Source: Exiguobacterium sp018617385
GTDB lineage: Bacteria > Bacillota > Bacilli > Exiguobacteriales > Exiguobacteriaceae
Direction of reading: 5' to 3'
Length of the DNA: 64,000 bases
Assembly: GCF_018617385.1 (NCBI RefSeq)
Contig: NZ_JACSKA010000004.1
Coordinates: 1-64,000, forward strand
Part shown: positions 23,576 through 32,732 of the stretch, piece after piece
Layout of the letters: every line of letters starts with the position of its first letter
Numbering within the stretch: the stretch's first letter is position 1
The notes under the pieces: model-generated
The model's database searches: none
Seen by the model: the letters and a program-made list of their open reading frames with translations, nothing else
Told to the model about the DNA's origin: nothing
Program-made: the position numbers and the translations under genes

Positions 23576-23614
23576 GATGAAGGCCGAATACGATCATTCG
23601 GCCTTCATCTTATT
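23571..23614. terminator. Convergent bidirectional terminator that contains both stop codons
   Basis: A perfect 19-bp stem (AATAAGATGAAGGCCGAAT at 23571-23589 with 23596-23614) around a 6-nt loop. The plus-strand stop at 23573-23575 and the minus-strand stop at 23610-23612 both lie in its arms, so one hairpin serves both genes with no spare sequence. Confidence 0.9.
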
Positions 23615-24185
23615 TATGTACTTGTCGCTCAGAACAATAATAGGCGATTTGTTTGACGAGCGGCTCTGTCAACGTCTCAAGGTTCGTTTTATTGATCACC
23701 TGATCCACTAGAGCGAATGAATCTCCACAATTCGCCTTAATTCGTTCTAACTTCAATCGTTCCGTTTCCGGGAAAATTAAAAACGAATAGACGGGAATTG
23801 CTTGATTACACTCTTTTTTTAATCGTGACCGCACCTGTTTGGTCATCCGTTCTAATTCCGTGACAGGATGAGGATAAACCTGTTTCCACCCCATCGAGGT
23901 CTCGGTTCGACATTCCCGGTTCGTCATATGGACGGGGGCTGGAGTTCGATTTAACTGAATCAAGAATACGCCTTTAGGTCCGACGAGCACGTAATGAACG
24001 AGATCATCCCCTAATTTGACATGCTCAATCATCATCCAATCAAATCGGCATGTTTGTCTGATGTTTTCGACGAGACGATCTGTATAGCAGGTTGGTGCTT
24101 TCATCACTTCTTCTTTCACACGAAACAGCTTTTTTGTCTGTTGTTTGACTGGTTGTTTCTCCGTGGCCGTTAACACTTGCAACAT
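23610..24185 (-). CDS. NERD-like (nuclease-related domain) protein
   Basis: A 191-residue protein. The central segment DWMMIEHVKLGDDLVHYVLVGPKGVFLIQL resembles the NERD core, in which strand residues D and V-GPKGV...I form a restriction-endonuclease-like site; the usual catalytic E/QxK motif is QLNRT here, so activity is uncertain. The flanks are basic and helical. Start at 24185: AGGGGG is 8 nt upstream; GTG at 24194 is in the same site. It follows gpsB by 19 nt and may be cotranscribed with it. Confidence 0.6.
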   Translation of the reverse strand: MLQVLTATEKQPVKQQTKKLFRVKEEVMKAPTCYTDRLVENIRQTCRFDWMMIEHVKLGDDLVHYVLVGPKGVFLIQLNRTPAPVHMTNRECRTETSMGWKQVYPHPVTELERMTKQVRSRLKKECNQAIPVYSFLIFPETERLKLERIKANCGDSFALVDQVINKTNLETLTEPLVKQIAYYCSERQVHK

Positions 24186-24204
24186 GGACTCCACCCCCTA
24201 TTCG

Positions 24205-24504
24205 TTATTCGCTTGGACCGACTTGCTTTCCGAAGACCGCTTTTTCGAGATTTGAAATTCGGCGTAACATGTCATAATTTGAGGCAACCGGCTGTGCTGG
24301 TTTAGCCGGTTCCGATACAGGCGCAGGTTCCCGTCGCAACGAGTCGTTTTCTTTTTGAAGACGCTCGATTTCTTTCGCCATTTTTTCATAATCGCGAATG
24401 ACGACATCTAAAAATTGATCGACTTCTTCTTGTGAATAACCACGTAACGCGGTCTTGAATTCTTGTTTATAAATCGCTTCTGCTGTTAATTCCGTTTGCA
24501 TCAT
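24205..24504 (-). CDS. gpsB: Cell-cycle protein GpsB
   Basis: A 98-99-residue DivIVA-domain protein that coordinates cell-wall synthesis by binding PBP1 and other enzymes at the septum. The membrane-binding N-terminal domain (TAEAIYKQEFKTALRGYSQEEVDQFLDVVI) leads to a coiled coil and a conserved C-terminal trimerisation helix (MLRRISNLEKAVFG). Starts at 24504 and 24501 are both possible after GGGAGTG. It follows ypsA by 1 nt, the same pair as in B. subtilis; rnpB, found next to it there, is not present. Confidence 0.93.
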   Translation of the reverse strand: MMQTELTAEAIYKQEFKTALRGYSQEEVDQFLDVVIRDYEKMAKEIERLQKENDSLRREPAPVSEPAKPAQPVASNYDMLRRISNLEKAVFGKQVGPSE

Positions 24505-24505
24505 A

Positions 24506-25051
24506 TCACTCCCATTGTTGTTCCCATTGTTTTTCTTCTTCAATGACTCGTAAGTCTTCTTGTGTGATCAAGAAAACTTCCATGTTCGGCTTTCGCCGAG
24601 CCCCATCGACTAGAAACCGGGGACTTCCTTCCGTTTCTTCGTCATACAAGGTGATCAATCCTTCTGCTTTATCTAAAAAGAACGCTGTTTTTGCCCGTAG
24701 CTGACTCGGGTCTTCGTATGGACGCTGTGTCAGCGGCTCAAAAAAGTCTGCCTCGAGTTGCAGTTGCACAAATAGATCTTGTTCGAACGGTTTATAGCGC
24801 TCATCCATGTTTAAGAACGGCGGAAATACAGCGATTTTAATCGGATATGTTTCTCTTAACTCTAACAATACTTGTCCGGCCCACAATTCACAACCATTCG
24901 TTCCACTAAATATGAACCATTCAGCACCTAATTCGATGACTTCAAGTATCTTTTTCCGGTAAGCTTCTTGAATGATTTCAATACCCGGATGATCCGCTTT
25001 GAAGATGCCGAGTTCATGAGGACGATATCCTGTGACGGCTACTACTTTCAT
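24506..25051 (-). CDS. ypsA: YpsA family SLOG-domain protein (DUF1273)
   Basis: A 181-residue Rossmann-like SLOG protein predicted to bind a nucleotide or NAD-like ligand. Typical segments are MKVVAVTGYRPHELGIF, WFIFSGTNGCELWAGQVLLE, FPPFLNMDERYK and GLITLYDEETEGSP. In B. subtilis YpsA affects cell division through FtsZ, matching its position beside gpsB. AGGAAGCG precedes the ATG, which overlaps the mrfB stop (ATGA). Confidence 0.92.
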   Translation of the reverse strand: MKVVAVTGYRPHELGIFKADHPGIEIIQEAYRKKILEVIELGAEWFIFSGTNGCELWAGQVLLELRETYPIKIAVFPPFLNMDERYKPFEQDLFVQLQLEADFFEPLTQRPYEDPSQLRAKTAFFLDKAEGLITLYDEETEGSPRFLVDGARRKPNMEVFLITQEDLRVIEEEKQWEQQWE

Positions 25052-26211
25052 GTTCGCTTCCTTTCTAGGCGAGCACGGCGATGTTCTAACGCATCTTTCT
25101 CGCGTTGCATCGTTTGACGTAACACCGTCCGCTTTTGATCAAGAATCTCTAACGCTCGCTCCGTGTAATCAATCGCTAAAGCCACGTCCTTTTGTTTATG
25201 CTCTGCATATTTGGCGAGTTCGACGTACCCTTCAATCGTATGAATCGATTCAAACAGCGGAATGGCCTCCTCGAATCGTCCAGCTCGTTTTAATAACATC
25301 GCTTGCCGCATGATGGCACGCTTCGATGGACTCGGGAGTTGCTCAAACTCCCTCAGCGCTTGATCTTGTTCGCCAAGGTCATGTAGCCAGTGGGCACGTT
25401 CCTCTCCGAAATCAGTTACCGGGGTTGTGACAAGCTGACTGAGACGCGTATACAAGGAGACGAGGCTTAAACAGTCCGCATGATGGTGCTCAAGGACCGG
25501 CAGCAATATTTCTGGATTCCGCTCTTTGACGTATTGAAAATAGTGCATCGGTGCCAAGAATCCAGGAAGGTCATCCGTTCGTTCATGACCAAAGTATGCT
25601 TCGACCGCTTTTAATGATACTGATTCTAGCCTCGGTTTTAACAATCGTCTTGCAGCGTGAAGTAAATCGACATGACCCACTGAAGGTAATTGTTTCACCC
25701 GTGATTTGACGAACGTGTGTCTCGTCTTGATTTGAGGCCAATCAAATGACTTCCCGTTATAGGTGACAAATCGTACCTCATCTCCGATGTCTTGCAAGAA
25801 ATGATAGTAAAAGGCGGTTTCAAACGCCGGATGAGGTAGCACGTATTGAATCATTTCAAGTTGTTCCGCACGAATCCGTGCAAACCCGATTAAAAAAATC
25901 GACGTTCCAGACCCACGTAAACCGGTCGTCTCCGTATCCATGAACAGGACTTGGTCGGGGTCTAAGTCGACGGCGAAAAACGGATGCTCGGTTCGAGCCA
26001 TCATCTGTCCTGCTTCTCCAAACTTGAAGTCGTGATACACCTCATCAAGGGGATATGTCTTCCAGATCCGGACGCACCATTCCCCCTCAAACGTTAAAAT
26101 CTCGCCCCCATGATCCTTCCACTTTTGCTGTTCCACTTCATCAGGAGTCGCAACACTAGCTTTGGGGGCATGTTCGTTCGTTTTGATTAATCTAGATAGT
26201 TTAGCTTTCAT
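25048..26211 (-). CDS. mrfB: MrfB, RNase H-like 3'-5' exonuclease of mitomycin repair
   Basis: A 387-residue protein (YprB). The DnaQ-like exonuclease core has acidic motifs VLFMDTETTGLRG, FVTYNGKSFDWPQI and HHHADCLSLVSLY (DEDD type). The C-terminal 110 residues are helical and TPR-like. It acts with the MrfA helicase in UvrABC-independent repair of mitomycin-type lesions in B. subtilis. Its ATG overlaps the mrfA stop (ATGA), and ypsA follows in the same way. Confidence 0.92.
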   Translation of the reverse strand: MKAKLSRLIKTNEHAPKASVATPDEVEQQKWKDHGGEILTFEGEWCVRIWKTYPLDEVYHDFKFGEAGQMMARTEHPFFAVDLDPDQVLFMDTETTGLRGSGTSIFLIGFARIRAEQLEMIQYVLPHPAFETAFYYHFLQDIGDEVRFVTYNGKSFDWPQIKTRHTFVKSRVKQLPSVGHVDLLHAARRLLKPRLESVSLKAVEAYFGHERTDDLPGFLAPMHYFQYVKERNPEILLPVLEHHHADCLSLVSLYTRLSQLVTTPVTDFGEERAHWLHDLGEQDQALREFEQLPSPSKRAIMRQAMLLKRAGRFEEAIPLFESIHTIEGYVELAKYAEHKQKDVALAIDYTERALEILDQKRTVLRQTMQREKDALEHRRARLERKRT

Positions 26212-28457
26212 ATCGTTCCTTTCAATCCTTGCAACTGGCGAATGACTTGCTGCTTGAAGTCACCGTATCCAACCATGCCGACACAACGGGGACATCCGCT
26301 CTCACACGGACAGTCGGATACCGTCCGTTCTGCCGCTTCAAGCACCATGTCTGCATCTTTAAAGAGCGCCTCGCTGAGCCCGATTCCTCCAGGATAGCGG
26401 TCATACAGATAGACGGTCGGCTTACTCGTATGTGTCGACTTCATCTGAATCGTTGTGAATAAATCGAGCGTGTCACACATGAGATAGAGTGGTGCAAGCC
26501 GTCTCATCAAATCACTGACCGCTTCAAGTTGATCTTCGAGGTCCGCCTCCGAGTAAGCGAATCGCTCATCCAACGTGAACCATGTCGCTGTCGTATGCAG
26601 CTCTCGCTCCGGTAGATGGATCGGGCCCGACCCGATGTTCTCATGCGTCCCAAATTTTATTTTCTTGAACAAAGTGGCCATCGCGATGACCGATACCTCA
26701 CCAAACGTCTTCGCTCCATCTGTCTTATTCTCTTCAAGCACCTTCAGTTCAACGGCTAAATTCGCATCTGTATAGTAGTCGACGTCAACTCGGCGAACAT
26801 ACGCTTTCTTCTCCTCAAAATCGAGTTTTTCGACCTGATATTGCTCGGCTCCATGTAAGTATATCGCTTCATCATGTAACAACGTCATGGCACTGAACGT
26901 GTCCATTTCACCGATGACTTGATGTTTTGCCGTCTGATCGACGATGACGACATTTTCTTGATCACTCGTCCGAAGCGAGATGTCATGAGCCGGAAATGAA
27001 TCCGTCATCCAATAATATCGATCAGCCCGTTCATGCAAGACGTGAGCATTCGTCAAAAACTCTAATATATCTTCCGTATCGACCGTTCCGAATCGCTCTC
27101 CTTTTTGAAAAGGCAACTCGAATGCGGCGCATTTCATATGGTCCACTAAAATAATCAAGTTATTCGGGTCAAGCCGGGCCGCTTCCGGTGAACGTTCTAA
27201 AATCATGTCCGGCTGTTCGACGACGAGTTGGTCGAGTGATGACGAAGATGCGACAAATATAACGAGTGATTCTGAATGGCGCCGTCCGGCCCGACCAGCC
27301 TGCTGCCATAACGAAGCGACCGTTCCAGGATATCCATTCAAGACACACGCTTGAAGTTGGCCGATATCGACACCGAGCTCCAACGCGTTTGTCGAGACGA
27401 CCGCCTTGATTTCCCCGTTCCGTAACCGCCGTTCGATTTCTCTACGTTCAGATGGAAGATAGCCGCCACGGTAACCGACAATAGACTTTGGTCCGAGCTC
27501 CCGACGTGTCAATTCCTGCAAATAGGTCAATAGCACCTCGACACGTACGCGCGACCGCGCAAATACAATCGTTTGAATGTTCGCTTCCACGAGCCTCGAG
27601 GCGATTCGTTTCGTCTCGAGCGTCGCGCTTCGACGAATTCCGAGTGCTTCGTTGACGACAGGGGGGTTGTAGAACACAAGATGTTTCTTCCCTTGAGGTG
27701 CCCCGTTCCGATCGATTAAAACGACTTCTTCTTCCGTCAATAGCTCGGCAAGTTCAAGCGGGTTTGCAATGGTCGCTGAGGTCATGATCCATTTCGGATG
27801 ACTGCCATAATAGGCACAGATTCGCTTCAAGCGTCGAAACACGTTCGCCACATGACTTCCAAACACGCCACGATACGTATGGAGTTCGTCGACGACGATA
27901 TATTCTAAGTTCTCAAAAAGACGAATCCATTTCGTATGATGAGGTAAGATGCCGGAATGTAACATATCCGGATTCGTGATGACGATATTCCCCGCATCGC
28001 GGACTTTTGTTCGTGCCGCAGGTGATGTGTCTCCATCATACGTGAAGCATCGTAAATTCCCTTCAAGGGCTTCGACCATCTCCATCAAGTCACTGTTTTG
28101 ATCTTGCGCGAGTGCTTTTGTCGGGTAAAGATAAAGCGCACGGGCTGTAGGTTTTTCAATCATCTTTGATAGGACGGGCAAGTTGTAACAAAGCGTTTTT
28201 CCTGAAGCCGTCGGTGTCACGATGACCGTCGAATGGCCAGCCGCCGTTTGTTTCACAGCCTCGGCTTGATGCGTGTACAGCTGCTCGATTCCGCGATTCT
28301 TAAGTACATTCGCCAATTGTTCAGGCACTTGCTCTGGAATTGGGGCATATTGTGCCGGACGAGCGTCGACCGTGTGCCAATGACGTACGTGGTTTGAAAA
28401 ACCTGGATCGTCTTTTAGTTGTTTGATCATTTCTTCGACAGAGCGAGATTTTCGCAT
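26208..28457 (-). CDS. mrfA: MrfA, DEAD/DEAH helicase of mitomycin repair
   Basis: A 749-residue superfamily 2 helicase (YprA). N-terminal RecA domain: VTPTASGKTLCYNLPVL (motif I), VDELHTYRG (motif II) and TSATIANP (motif III). C-terminal RecA domain: VVSTNALELGVDIGQ and QQAGRAGRR (motif VI). The extreme C terminus carries the four-cysteine zinc cluster CPCESGCPRC of the DUF1998/MZB domain. Start at 28457 (MRKSRSVEEM) follows AAGAAGGTG; the frame runs further upstream without support. Confidence 0.93.
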   Translation of the reverse strand: MRKSRSVEEMIKQLKDDPGFSNHVRHWHTVDARPAQYAPIPEQVPEQLANVLKNRGIEQLYTHQAEAVKQTAAGHSTVIVTPTASGKTLCYNLPVLSKMIEKPTARALYLYPTKALAQDQNSDLMEMVEALEGNLRCFTYDGDTSPAARTKVRDAGNIVITNPDMLHSGILPHHTKWIRLFENLEYIVVDELHTYRGVFGSHVANVFRRLKRICAYYGSHPKWIMTSATIANPLELAELLTEEEVVLIDRNGAPQGKKHLVFYNPPVVNEALGIRRSATLETKRIASRLVEANIQTIVFARSRVRVEVLLTYLQELTRRELGPKSIVGYRGGYLPSERREIERRLRNGEIKAVVSTNALELGVDIGQLQACVLNGYPGTVASLWQQAGRAGRRHSESLVIFVASSSSLDQLVVEQPDMILERSPEAARLDPNNLIILVDHMKCAAFELPFQKGERFGTVDTEDILEFLTNAHVLHERADRYYWMTDSFPAHDISLRTSDQENVVIVDQTAKHQVIGEMDTFSAMTLLHDEAIYLHGAEQYQVEKLDFEEKKAYVRRVDVDYYTDANLAVELKVLEENKTDGAKTFGEVSVIAMATLFKKIKFGTHENIGSGPIHLPERELHTTATWFTLDERFAYSEADLEDQLEAVSDLMRRLAPLYLMCDTLDLFTTIQMKSTHTSKPTVYLYDRYPGGIGLSEALFKDADMVLEAAERTVSDCPCESGCPRCVGMVGYGDFKQQVIRQLQGLKGTI

Positions 28458-28474
28458 CCAGTCACCTTCTTTCA

Positions 28475-29035
28475 TTACGCATTCGAAGGGGCAAGATCCG
28501 CTACGACTTGTCGGATTTGATGAATCCGTTCATCTCGTACCACTCTCGATACGGCGGGCATCTGAAAGATGGCCATCTCGTTAAATGTAGCAGCGACATG
28601 CTCATTCTCTTCTTCGAGGCGGAGGAGCGCATCTGAAAACAGACGTTGCGTCGACCGTCCGAACAAGACGATGGTATGTAGTTTCGTACATTTTGAATGA
28701 ACCGCCAAAAGATGTTTGACGTAGCGTTGCACCGTTTTATAATAATCTTCGTTTGTTGAGCTGAGTTGACGGTTGCCACGAAGAAGTTCCGGATAATAGG
28801 ATTCTTCGCCCGTGAACATGGTCTCGACTCCGATTCGTTTCAAGTAAGCATGTCCGATCGCTTCGGCGACGGTTTGGTCCTGGATGAGACGCCCAAACGG
28901 TATCGACTCTTTTAAGAGCACATGTGAAAGCTTTAACCCGAGATGTCCACCGAGAGGCACGCCGAAATCATCGTCTTGCAGTCGATCTATGACAAGTAAT
29001 ACTTTCATCTTGCGTTTTAAAGAGAGTTGAACCAT
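28475..29035 (-). CDS. Uncharacterised 186-residue protein upstream of mrfA
   Basis: Not recognised. It appears to be an alpha/beta protein: strand MKVLLVIDRL, helices around LGLKLSHVLLKES and AEAIGHAYLKRIG, a central strand TIVLFGRSTQRLF and a basic helical C terminus. One cysteine, no signal peptide or metal motif. AGGATGGTG precedes the ATG at 29035. An extended -10 promoter TGCTATAAT lies at 29064-29072. It is 17 nt ahead of mrfA, so a shared transcript and a possible DNA-repair role follow from context only. Confidence 0.65.
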   Translation of the reverse strand: MVQLSLKRKMKVLLVIDRLQDDDFGVPLGGHLGLKLSHVLLKESIPFGRLIQDQTVAEAIGHAYLKRIGVETMFTGEESYYPELLRGNRQLSSTNEDYYKTVQRYVKHLLAVHSKCTKLHTIVLFGRSTQRLFSDALLRLEEENEHVAATFNEMAIFQMPAVSRVVRDERIHQIRQVVADLAPSNA

Positions 29036-29082
29036 GTGTCACCATCCTGTTCCCTTTCTTTTCATTATAGCAAAGTCAAACG

Positions 29083-29109
29083 AAAAACAGGGCGCACAAT
29101 GTCGCCCTG
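29083..29109 (-). terminator. Terminator of the recU-ponA operon
   Basis: On the minus strand CAGGGCG, an 8-nt loop and CGCCCTG are followed by TTTTTCG, a few bases past the ponA stop. Confidence 0.85.
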
Positions 29110-29115
29110 CTTTCC

Positions 29116-31728
29116 TTAGTTATTCCCATTGTTTGAATTGCCATTTCCACGATTCGTGTCAGACGATTCACCATTGGATTGTCCCTCTAACGGAGTTCCT
29201 GAATCATCTCCGTCAGTTGGTTCGTCTGTTCCTTCGCCAGAACCTTCATCCGTCGCCGGTTCATCAGGAGTTTGTTCGTCGGTGGTATCTTCGCCGTTTC
29301 CGCCTCCGTTACCATTACCATTTCCGTTTTCATTCCCGTTCCCGTTATTTTCGTCTGATGGTTCATCTTCGGAATTTTCCTCGTCAGAAGGGTTTTCCTC
29401 TTCTTCCTTTGGCTCTTCTTTTGGTTCGATTGAGTAGCTCGCTTGCGCCGGTGCTGATTGCTGCTCACCCGTCAACGGGTTCGTTGCATTCGCGACAATG
29501 GTAAACGTTGTGTCTCCTTCGGCCAAGTTTGCAATATTTACACTCGTCTCCCCGGTCGTTCCGACGACTTGCTCACTTCCGTCAGCTGACTTCTGTGTCA
29601 CTGTGAACGTGACATCCGTATAGCCATCTGCTTGTGCACCATCGAAATCGTATGACCATGAGACAGAACCGGTTTGGGCTTCTTCGTCATAGTTGACACT
29701 TGCCCCAGTCGGAGCAACCAACTTCTCAGGTTGAAGATCTTTTGGTTTTGTTCCTTTTACATAAAGTTCATTGCCAAGTGACAAGACTGAGTCCGGACGT
29801 TGGAATCGATCCGGTTGTCCCGTCGCATTCGTCACTTGTTGCATCATGTACTCGAAATAGTATTGGGCGTAGTTCGGTTTATTGGCAGTCTCACTAGCAC
29901 CGCTCACTTTACCCGTCCAAACGGAAATCGAGTAGTCTGTCGTATATCCAGTAAACCATTTGTCTTGCTCATCGTTGGTCGTTCCCGTCTTACCTGCCAC
30001 GTCCCAAGGGAAGGCACCGGGTTCATACGTCCCGTTCGCACCGCTCACGACATCACGAAGCATGTCCGTCAACATGTATGCCGTATAATCTTCCATCGCC
30101 TGCTTCGCTTTGATTGGCGAATTGATGCTTGAACCGTCATTGAATTCAATTTTTTGAATCAAATGCGGTTTTGTATACATTCCATTCGTCCCAAAGGCAG
30201 CATATGCCGCTGCCATTTGAGTCGTGCTCGCTTCAGCGGCACCGAGGGCGTTCGCTTCTAATACTTCCTCTCCGGCGTACATCGGTTCAACGCCGAGGTT
30301 TTTTGCAAAGGACTCGATGGCCCCTTGACCAAACTCATCACGAACTTCTTGGAAAGCTCGAACAGCAGGTGTGTTCCCTGAAATCGTTAAGAAATACCGC
30401 ATCGTGTTTTGACCACGATATTCTTGATAATAGTTGTTTGGTTTATAGGACCCCTCGAGCGGTGCATCGAGTAAGATTTTCCCTGTAGACCATTGTCCGT
30501 TCTCGATTCCTGGACCGTAATCAAAGATCGGTTTGGCCGTCGAACCGATTTGACGTTTTTCATTCGAATAATCACGATACGATTTGTCACCTTGTTTTGC
30601 CTGTTGACTATCGATGATCGCGACAATTTCACCAGTCTTCGTATTCAATACCGTTGCACCCATGCGGAGTTCGTCGGCCGGGAAGCTTCCGCCTGGAATG
30701 TTCACGTTATCCGATTTAATGTCACTATTGAATTTTGTATGCAACTCTTTGTTGATAGACGTATAGACTTTTAAACCTGTTCCATAAATGTCTGACTGTT
30801 CTAGACCGTAATCTTCTTCAAGCTCGGCTTGGACTCGTGAATAAATCGCACGTGTGAACGCTTCTTCTTCCGTCTCTTCACCAGGTGAGATGACGTCAGC
30901 AATGGCGACATCAAGTGCCTCATTGTACTGTTCCTCAGAAATATGTCCGTCACGTTTCATCGCAGACAGGACTTGCTCTTGACGGTAGCGGGTCAACTCC
31001 TGATCACCATTGATTGGATCATAGGCACTTGGACGTTGTGGGAGACCGGCAAGAATCGCGGCCTCTTGATAATTGACCTCAGAGACCGGCTTGTTGAAGT
31101 AACGTTTCGATGCAGTTTGCACACCGTATCCACCACTACCGTAATAGTTTTTGTTCAAGTACATCTCTAAAATCTGTTCTTTCGTATACTCACGCTCGAG
31201 TTTGAGTGCGAGCCATTGTTCTTGCAGCTTACGTTTCAACTTCTTATCTGTCGAAAGGAATGACTGCTTGACCAATTGTTGCGTGATGGTCGATCCACCT
31301 TCCGCACCGAAACCGTCTGTCAAGTTGGCAACGACGGCTCCGCCGATTCGACGTAAGTCAATCCCATTATGCTCATAGAAACGACGGTCTTCGATTGACA
31401 CGACCGCTTGTTGCATCACTTCAGAAATGTCGTCGATTGAAACGTACTCGCGAATCTGACCTGCCCCTTCGAGCGGTTCTCCTTCAGCCGAAATCAACTG
31501 AATCGGGTACGTATCGACAAGCTTTTCTTCATCTAGCTCTGGTGCCGTCGCAATGGCATATACCGTATAGGCGCCGAATGCGATTACCGCAGCAATAAAT
31601 AACATGAAGCCTAATAAAAAGATGCGTTTCCACATCGGTTTCTTACTTTTCGTCTTTGGTTGTTTCCCAGTTTTTTTGCGTTTATTCGTCGTCGAATCTT
31701 GTCGACGTGCGACCCTACTTCGCTCCAT
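29116..31728 (-). CDS. ponA: Bifunctional class A penicillin-binding protein 1
   Basis: An 870-residue peptidoglycan synthase. A basic cytosolic N terminus and one membrane anchor (about 34-58) come first. A GT51 glycosyltransferase domain follows, with VVSIEDRRFYEHNGID near 110 and GGSTITQQLVKQ near 145. The transpeptidase domain has the SxxK serine in GSTAKPIF, SGN, and KTGTT. A fibronectin type III-like domain (about 690-780) precedes an acidic, Asn/Gly-rich tail of about 90 residues with GNGN repeats. It polymerises and crosslinks glycan outside the membrane. The recU-ponA pairing is conserved in Bacillales. Confidence 0.95.
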   Translation of the reverse strand: MERSRVARRQDSTTNKRKKTGKQPKTKSKKPMWKRIFLLGFMLFIAAVIAFGAYTVYAIATAPELDEEKLVDTYPIQLISAEGEPLEGAGQIREYVSIDDISEVMQQAVVSIEDRRFYEHNGIDLRRIGGAVVANLTDGFGAEGGSTITQQLVKQSFLSTDKKLKRKLQEQWLALKLEREYTKEQILEMYLNKNYYGSGGYGVQTASKRYFNKPVSEVNYQEAAILAGLPQRPSAYDPINGDQELTRYRQEQVLSAMKRDGHISEEQYNEALDVAIADVISPGEETEEEAFTRAIYSRVQAELEEDYGLEQSDIYGTGLKVYTSINKELHTKFNSDIKSDNVNIPGGSFPADELRMGATVLNTKTGEIVAIIDSQQAKQGDKSYRDYSNEKRQIGSTAKPIFDYGPGIENGQWSTGKILLDAPLEGSYKPNNYYQEYRGQNTMRYFLTISGNTPAVRAFQEVRDEFGQGAIESFAKNLGVEPMYAGEEVLEANALGAAEASTTQMAAAYAAFGTNGMYTKPHLIQKIEFNDGSSINSPIKAKQAMEDYTAYMLTDMLRDVVSGANGTYEPGAFPWDVAGKTGTTNDEQDKWFTGYTTDYSISVWTGKVSGASETANKPNYAQYYFEYMMQQVTNATGQPDRFQRPDSVLSLGNELYVKGTKPKDLQPEKLVAPTGASVNYDEEAQTGSVSWSYDFDGAQADGYTDVTFTVTQKSADGSEQVVGTTGETSVNIANLAEGDTTFTIVANATNPLTGEQQSAPAQASYSIEPKEEPKEEEENPSDEENSEDEPSDENNGNGNENGNGNGNGGGNGEDTTDEQTPDEPATDEGSGEGTDEPTDGDDSGTPLEGQSNGESSDTNRGNGNSNNGNN

Positions 31729-31748
31729 TCATGGTTCACTCCTTCTAT

Positions 31749-32357
31749 TCAATCGAGCCATTGATCGAGCACCGTCAAATAATCAATCGACGGTAAGGCT
31801 CTCGTCGGAACTTCAATCGCTTCCTTTTCGATAAAGCTGAGCGGAATCGATTTTCGCCCTGTTAATCGTTGTTCCCACCACTGAACAAGTTGCTCGGTGG
31901 TCAATACATATTGCGTATTATAGCGACTAAAGCGGATGATGACAAAACAAATCCCTCCATGACGTTCACACTCACGCATGTGGGCGATTTGGTGGTCATG
32001 AAAATTGCCGAGCGGAAACGACGTCTTATTATTCGTTTCTTTCGCTTCAAAGTCAATGTACCTGCCACGATAAACACCGTTGTAATCGGTCGTAGATGCC
32101 TGTTTGAAATAGGCTTCCGTCACTTTGGCGGCACTTCGCTTCGGGTAGTCGACTTTGACGATTTGGAGAGGGGTTGGTTTTTTGTGGATGACGGCTCGTT
32201 GATGAATCCGATAAAATTCATTCGTTTCATTTAATAGCGTCTCCAAGTTCATTCCGCGATTCGCATAGGTTTGAGAATTCGATGATTGCTTCGAAATTCC
32301 TTCCCCCTTTGTTGTCTTTGTCACGTTTGCCTTTTTACCGTTTGGATAATGGAACAA
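31749..32357 (-). CDS. recU: Holliday junction resolvase RecU
   Basis: A 202-residue archaeal-Hjc-like nuclease that cuts Holliday junctions and modulates RecA and RuvAB. Family segments are present: FHYPNGKK, ANRGMNLETLLNETNEFY, VDYPKRSAAKVTEAYF, TTDYNGVYRGRYIDFEAKE (catalytic D/E-x-K) and FPLGNFHDHQIAHM. The TTG at 32357 is preferred: GGGGTG is 6 nt upstream and the protein then starts at the conserved YPNGK. An ATG at 32375 would place the site inside the gene. ponA follows after 20 nt. Confidence 0.93.
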   Translation of the reverse strand: MFHYPNGKKANVTKTTKGEGISKQSSNSQTYANRGMNLETLLNETNEFYRIHQRAVIHKKPTPLQIVKVDYPKRSAAKVTEAYFKQASTTDYNGVYRGRYIDFEAKETNNKTSFPLGNFHDHQIAHMRECERHGGICFVIIRFSRYNTQYVLTTEQLVQWWEQRLTGRKSIPLSFIEKEAIEVPTRALPSIDYLTVLDQWLD

Positions 32358-32658
32358 TGTCGTCACCCCATACATACATATTAACAGGTCGGTCCACTCG
32401 TTCCTTCCGTCTCAGGTCTGATTGTCGACTTCTGTCGGTCGACACTTGTGTGGAATTACCGCAACACATATCGTACCAAACTCCCGTATGTTAAACTAGT
32501 ATGTAAGCGATTGTGTATCCAAATTGAAAAGCTCTCGTTATGTAGATCCCGATTGTTTTTCTATGATAATAGCACCCTTAGTGTTTATCCAAGATGACAC
32601 ACCGATAAACCTAATTGATGTCATTCTCGAAAAAAATGTGCAATACCTGTGCAATAGA
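32358..32658. other. Intergenic region between recU and the DUF3800 gene
   Basis: No convincing gene is seen. It must hold the recU promoter, for which only a weak minus-strand candidate (TTAACA-17-ATATGT at 32466-32494) is visible. An inverted repeat TGTCGAC-N8-GTCGACA lies at 32423-32444. The sequence is more AT-rich toward 32520-32690, as expected for a promoter region or transferred DNA. Confidence 0.5.
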
Positions 32659-32687
32659 TTGACCAAATCACCATTTGGAAATAAAAT
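32659..32687 (+). promoter_or_regulatory. SigA-type promoter of the DUF3800 gene
   Basis: TTGACC (32659-32664), 17 nt, TAAAAT (32682-32687), giving a leader of about 40 nt to the start codon at 32733. Confidence 0.7.
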
Positions 32688-32732
32688 AGGATGCTTAAAG
32701 ACGTTACTGTTAAGCCGTTTTGGAGGGATTGG

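Noticed and set aside
29129..29504. Plus-strand frames of about 100-156 codons opposite the ponA 3' end.
   Set aside because: They are products of the repetitive acidic tail of ponA read on the other strand (Ser/Pro/Phe runs).
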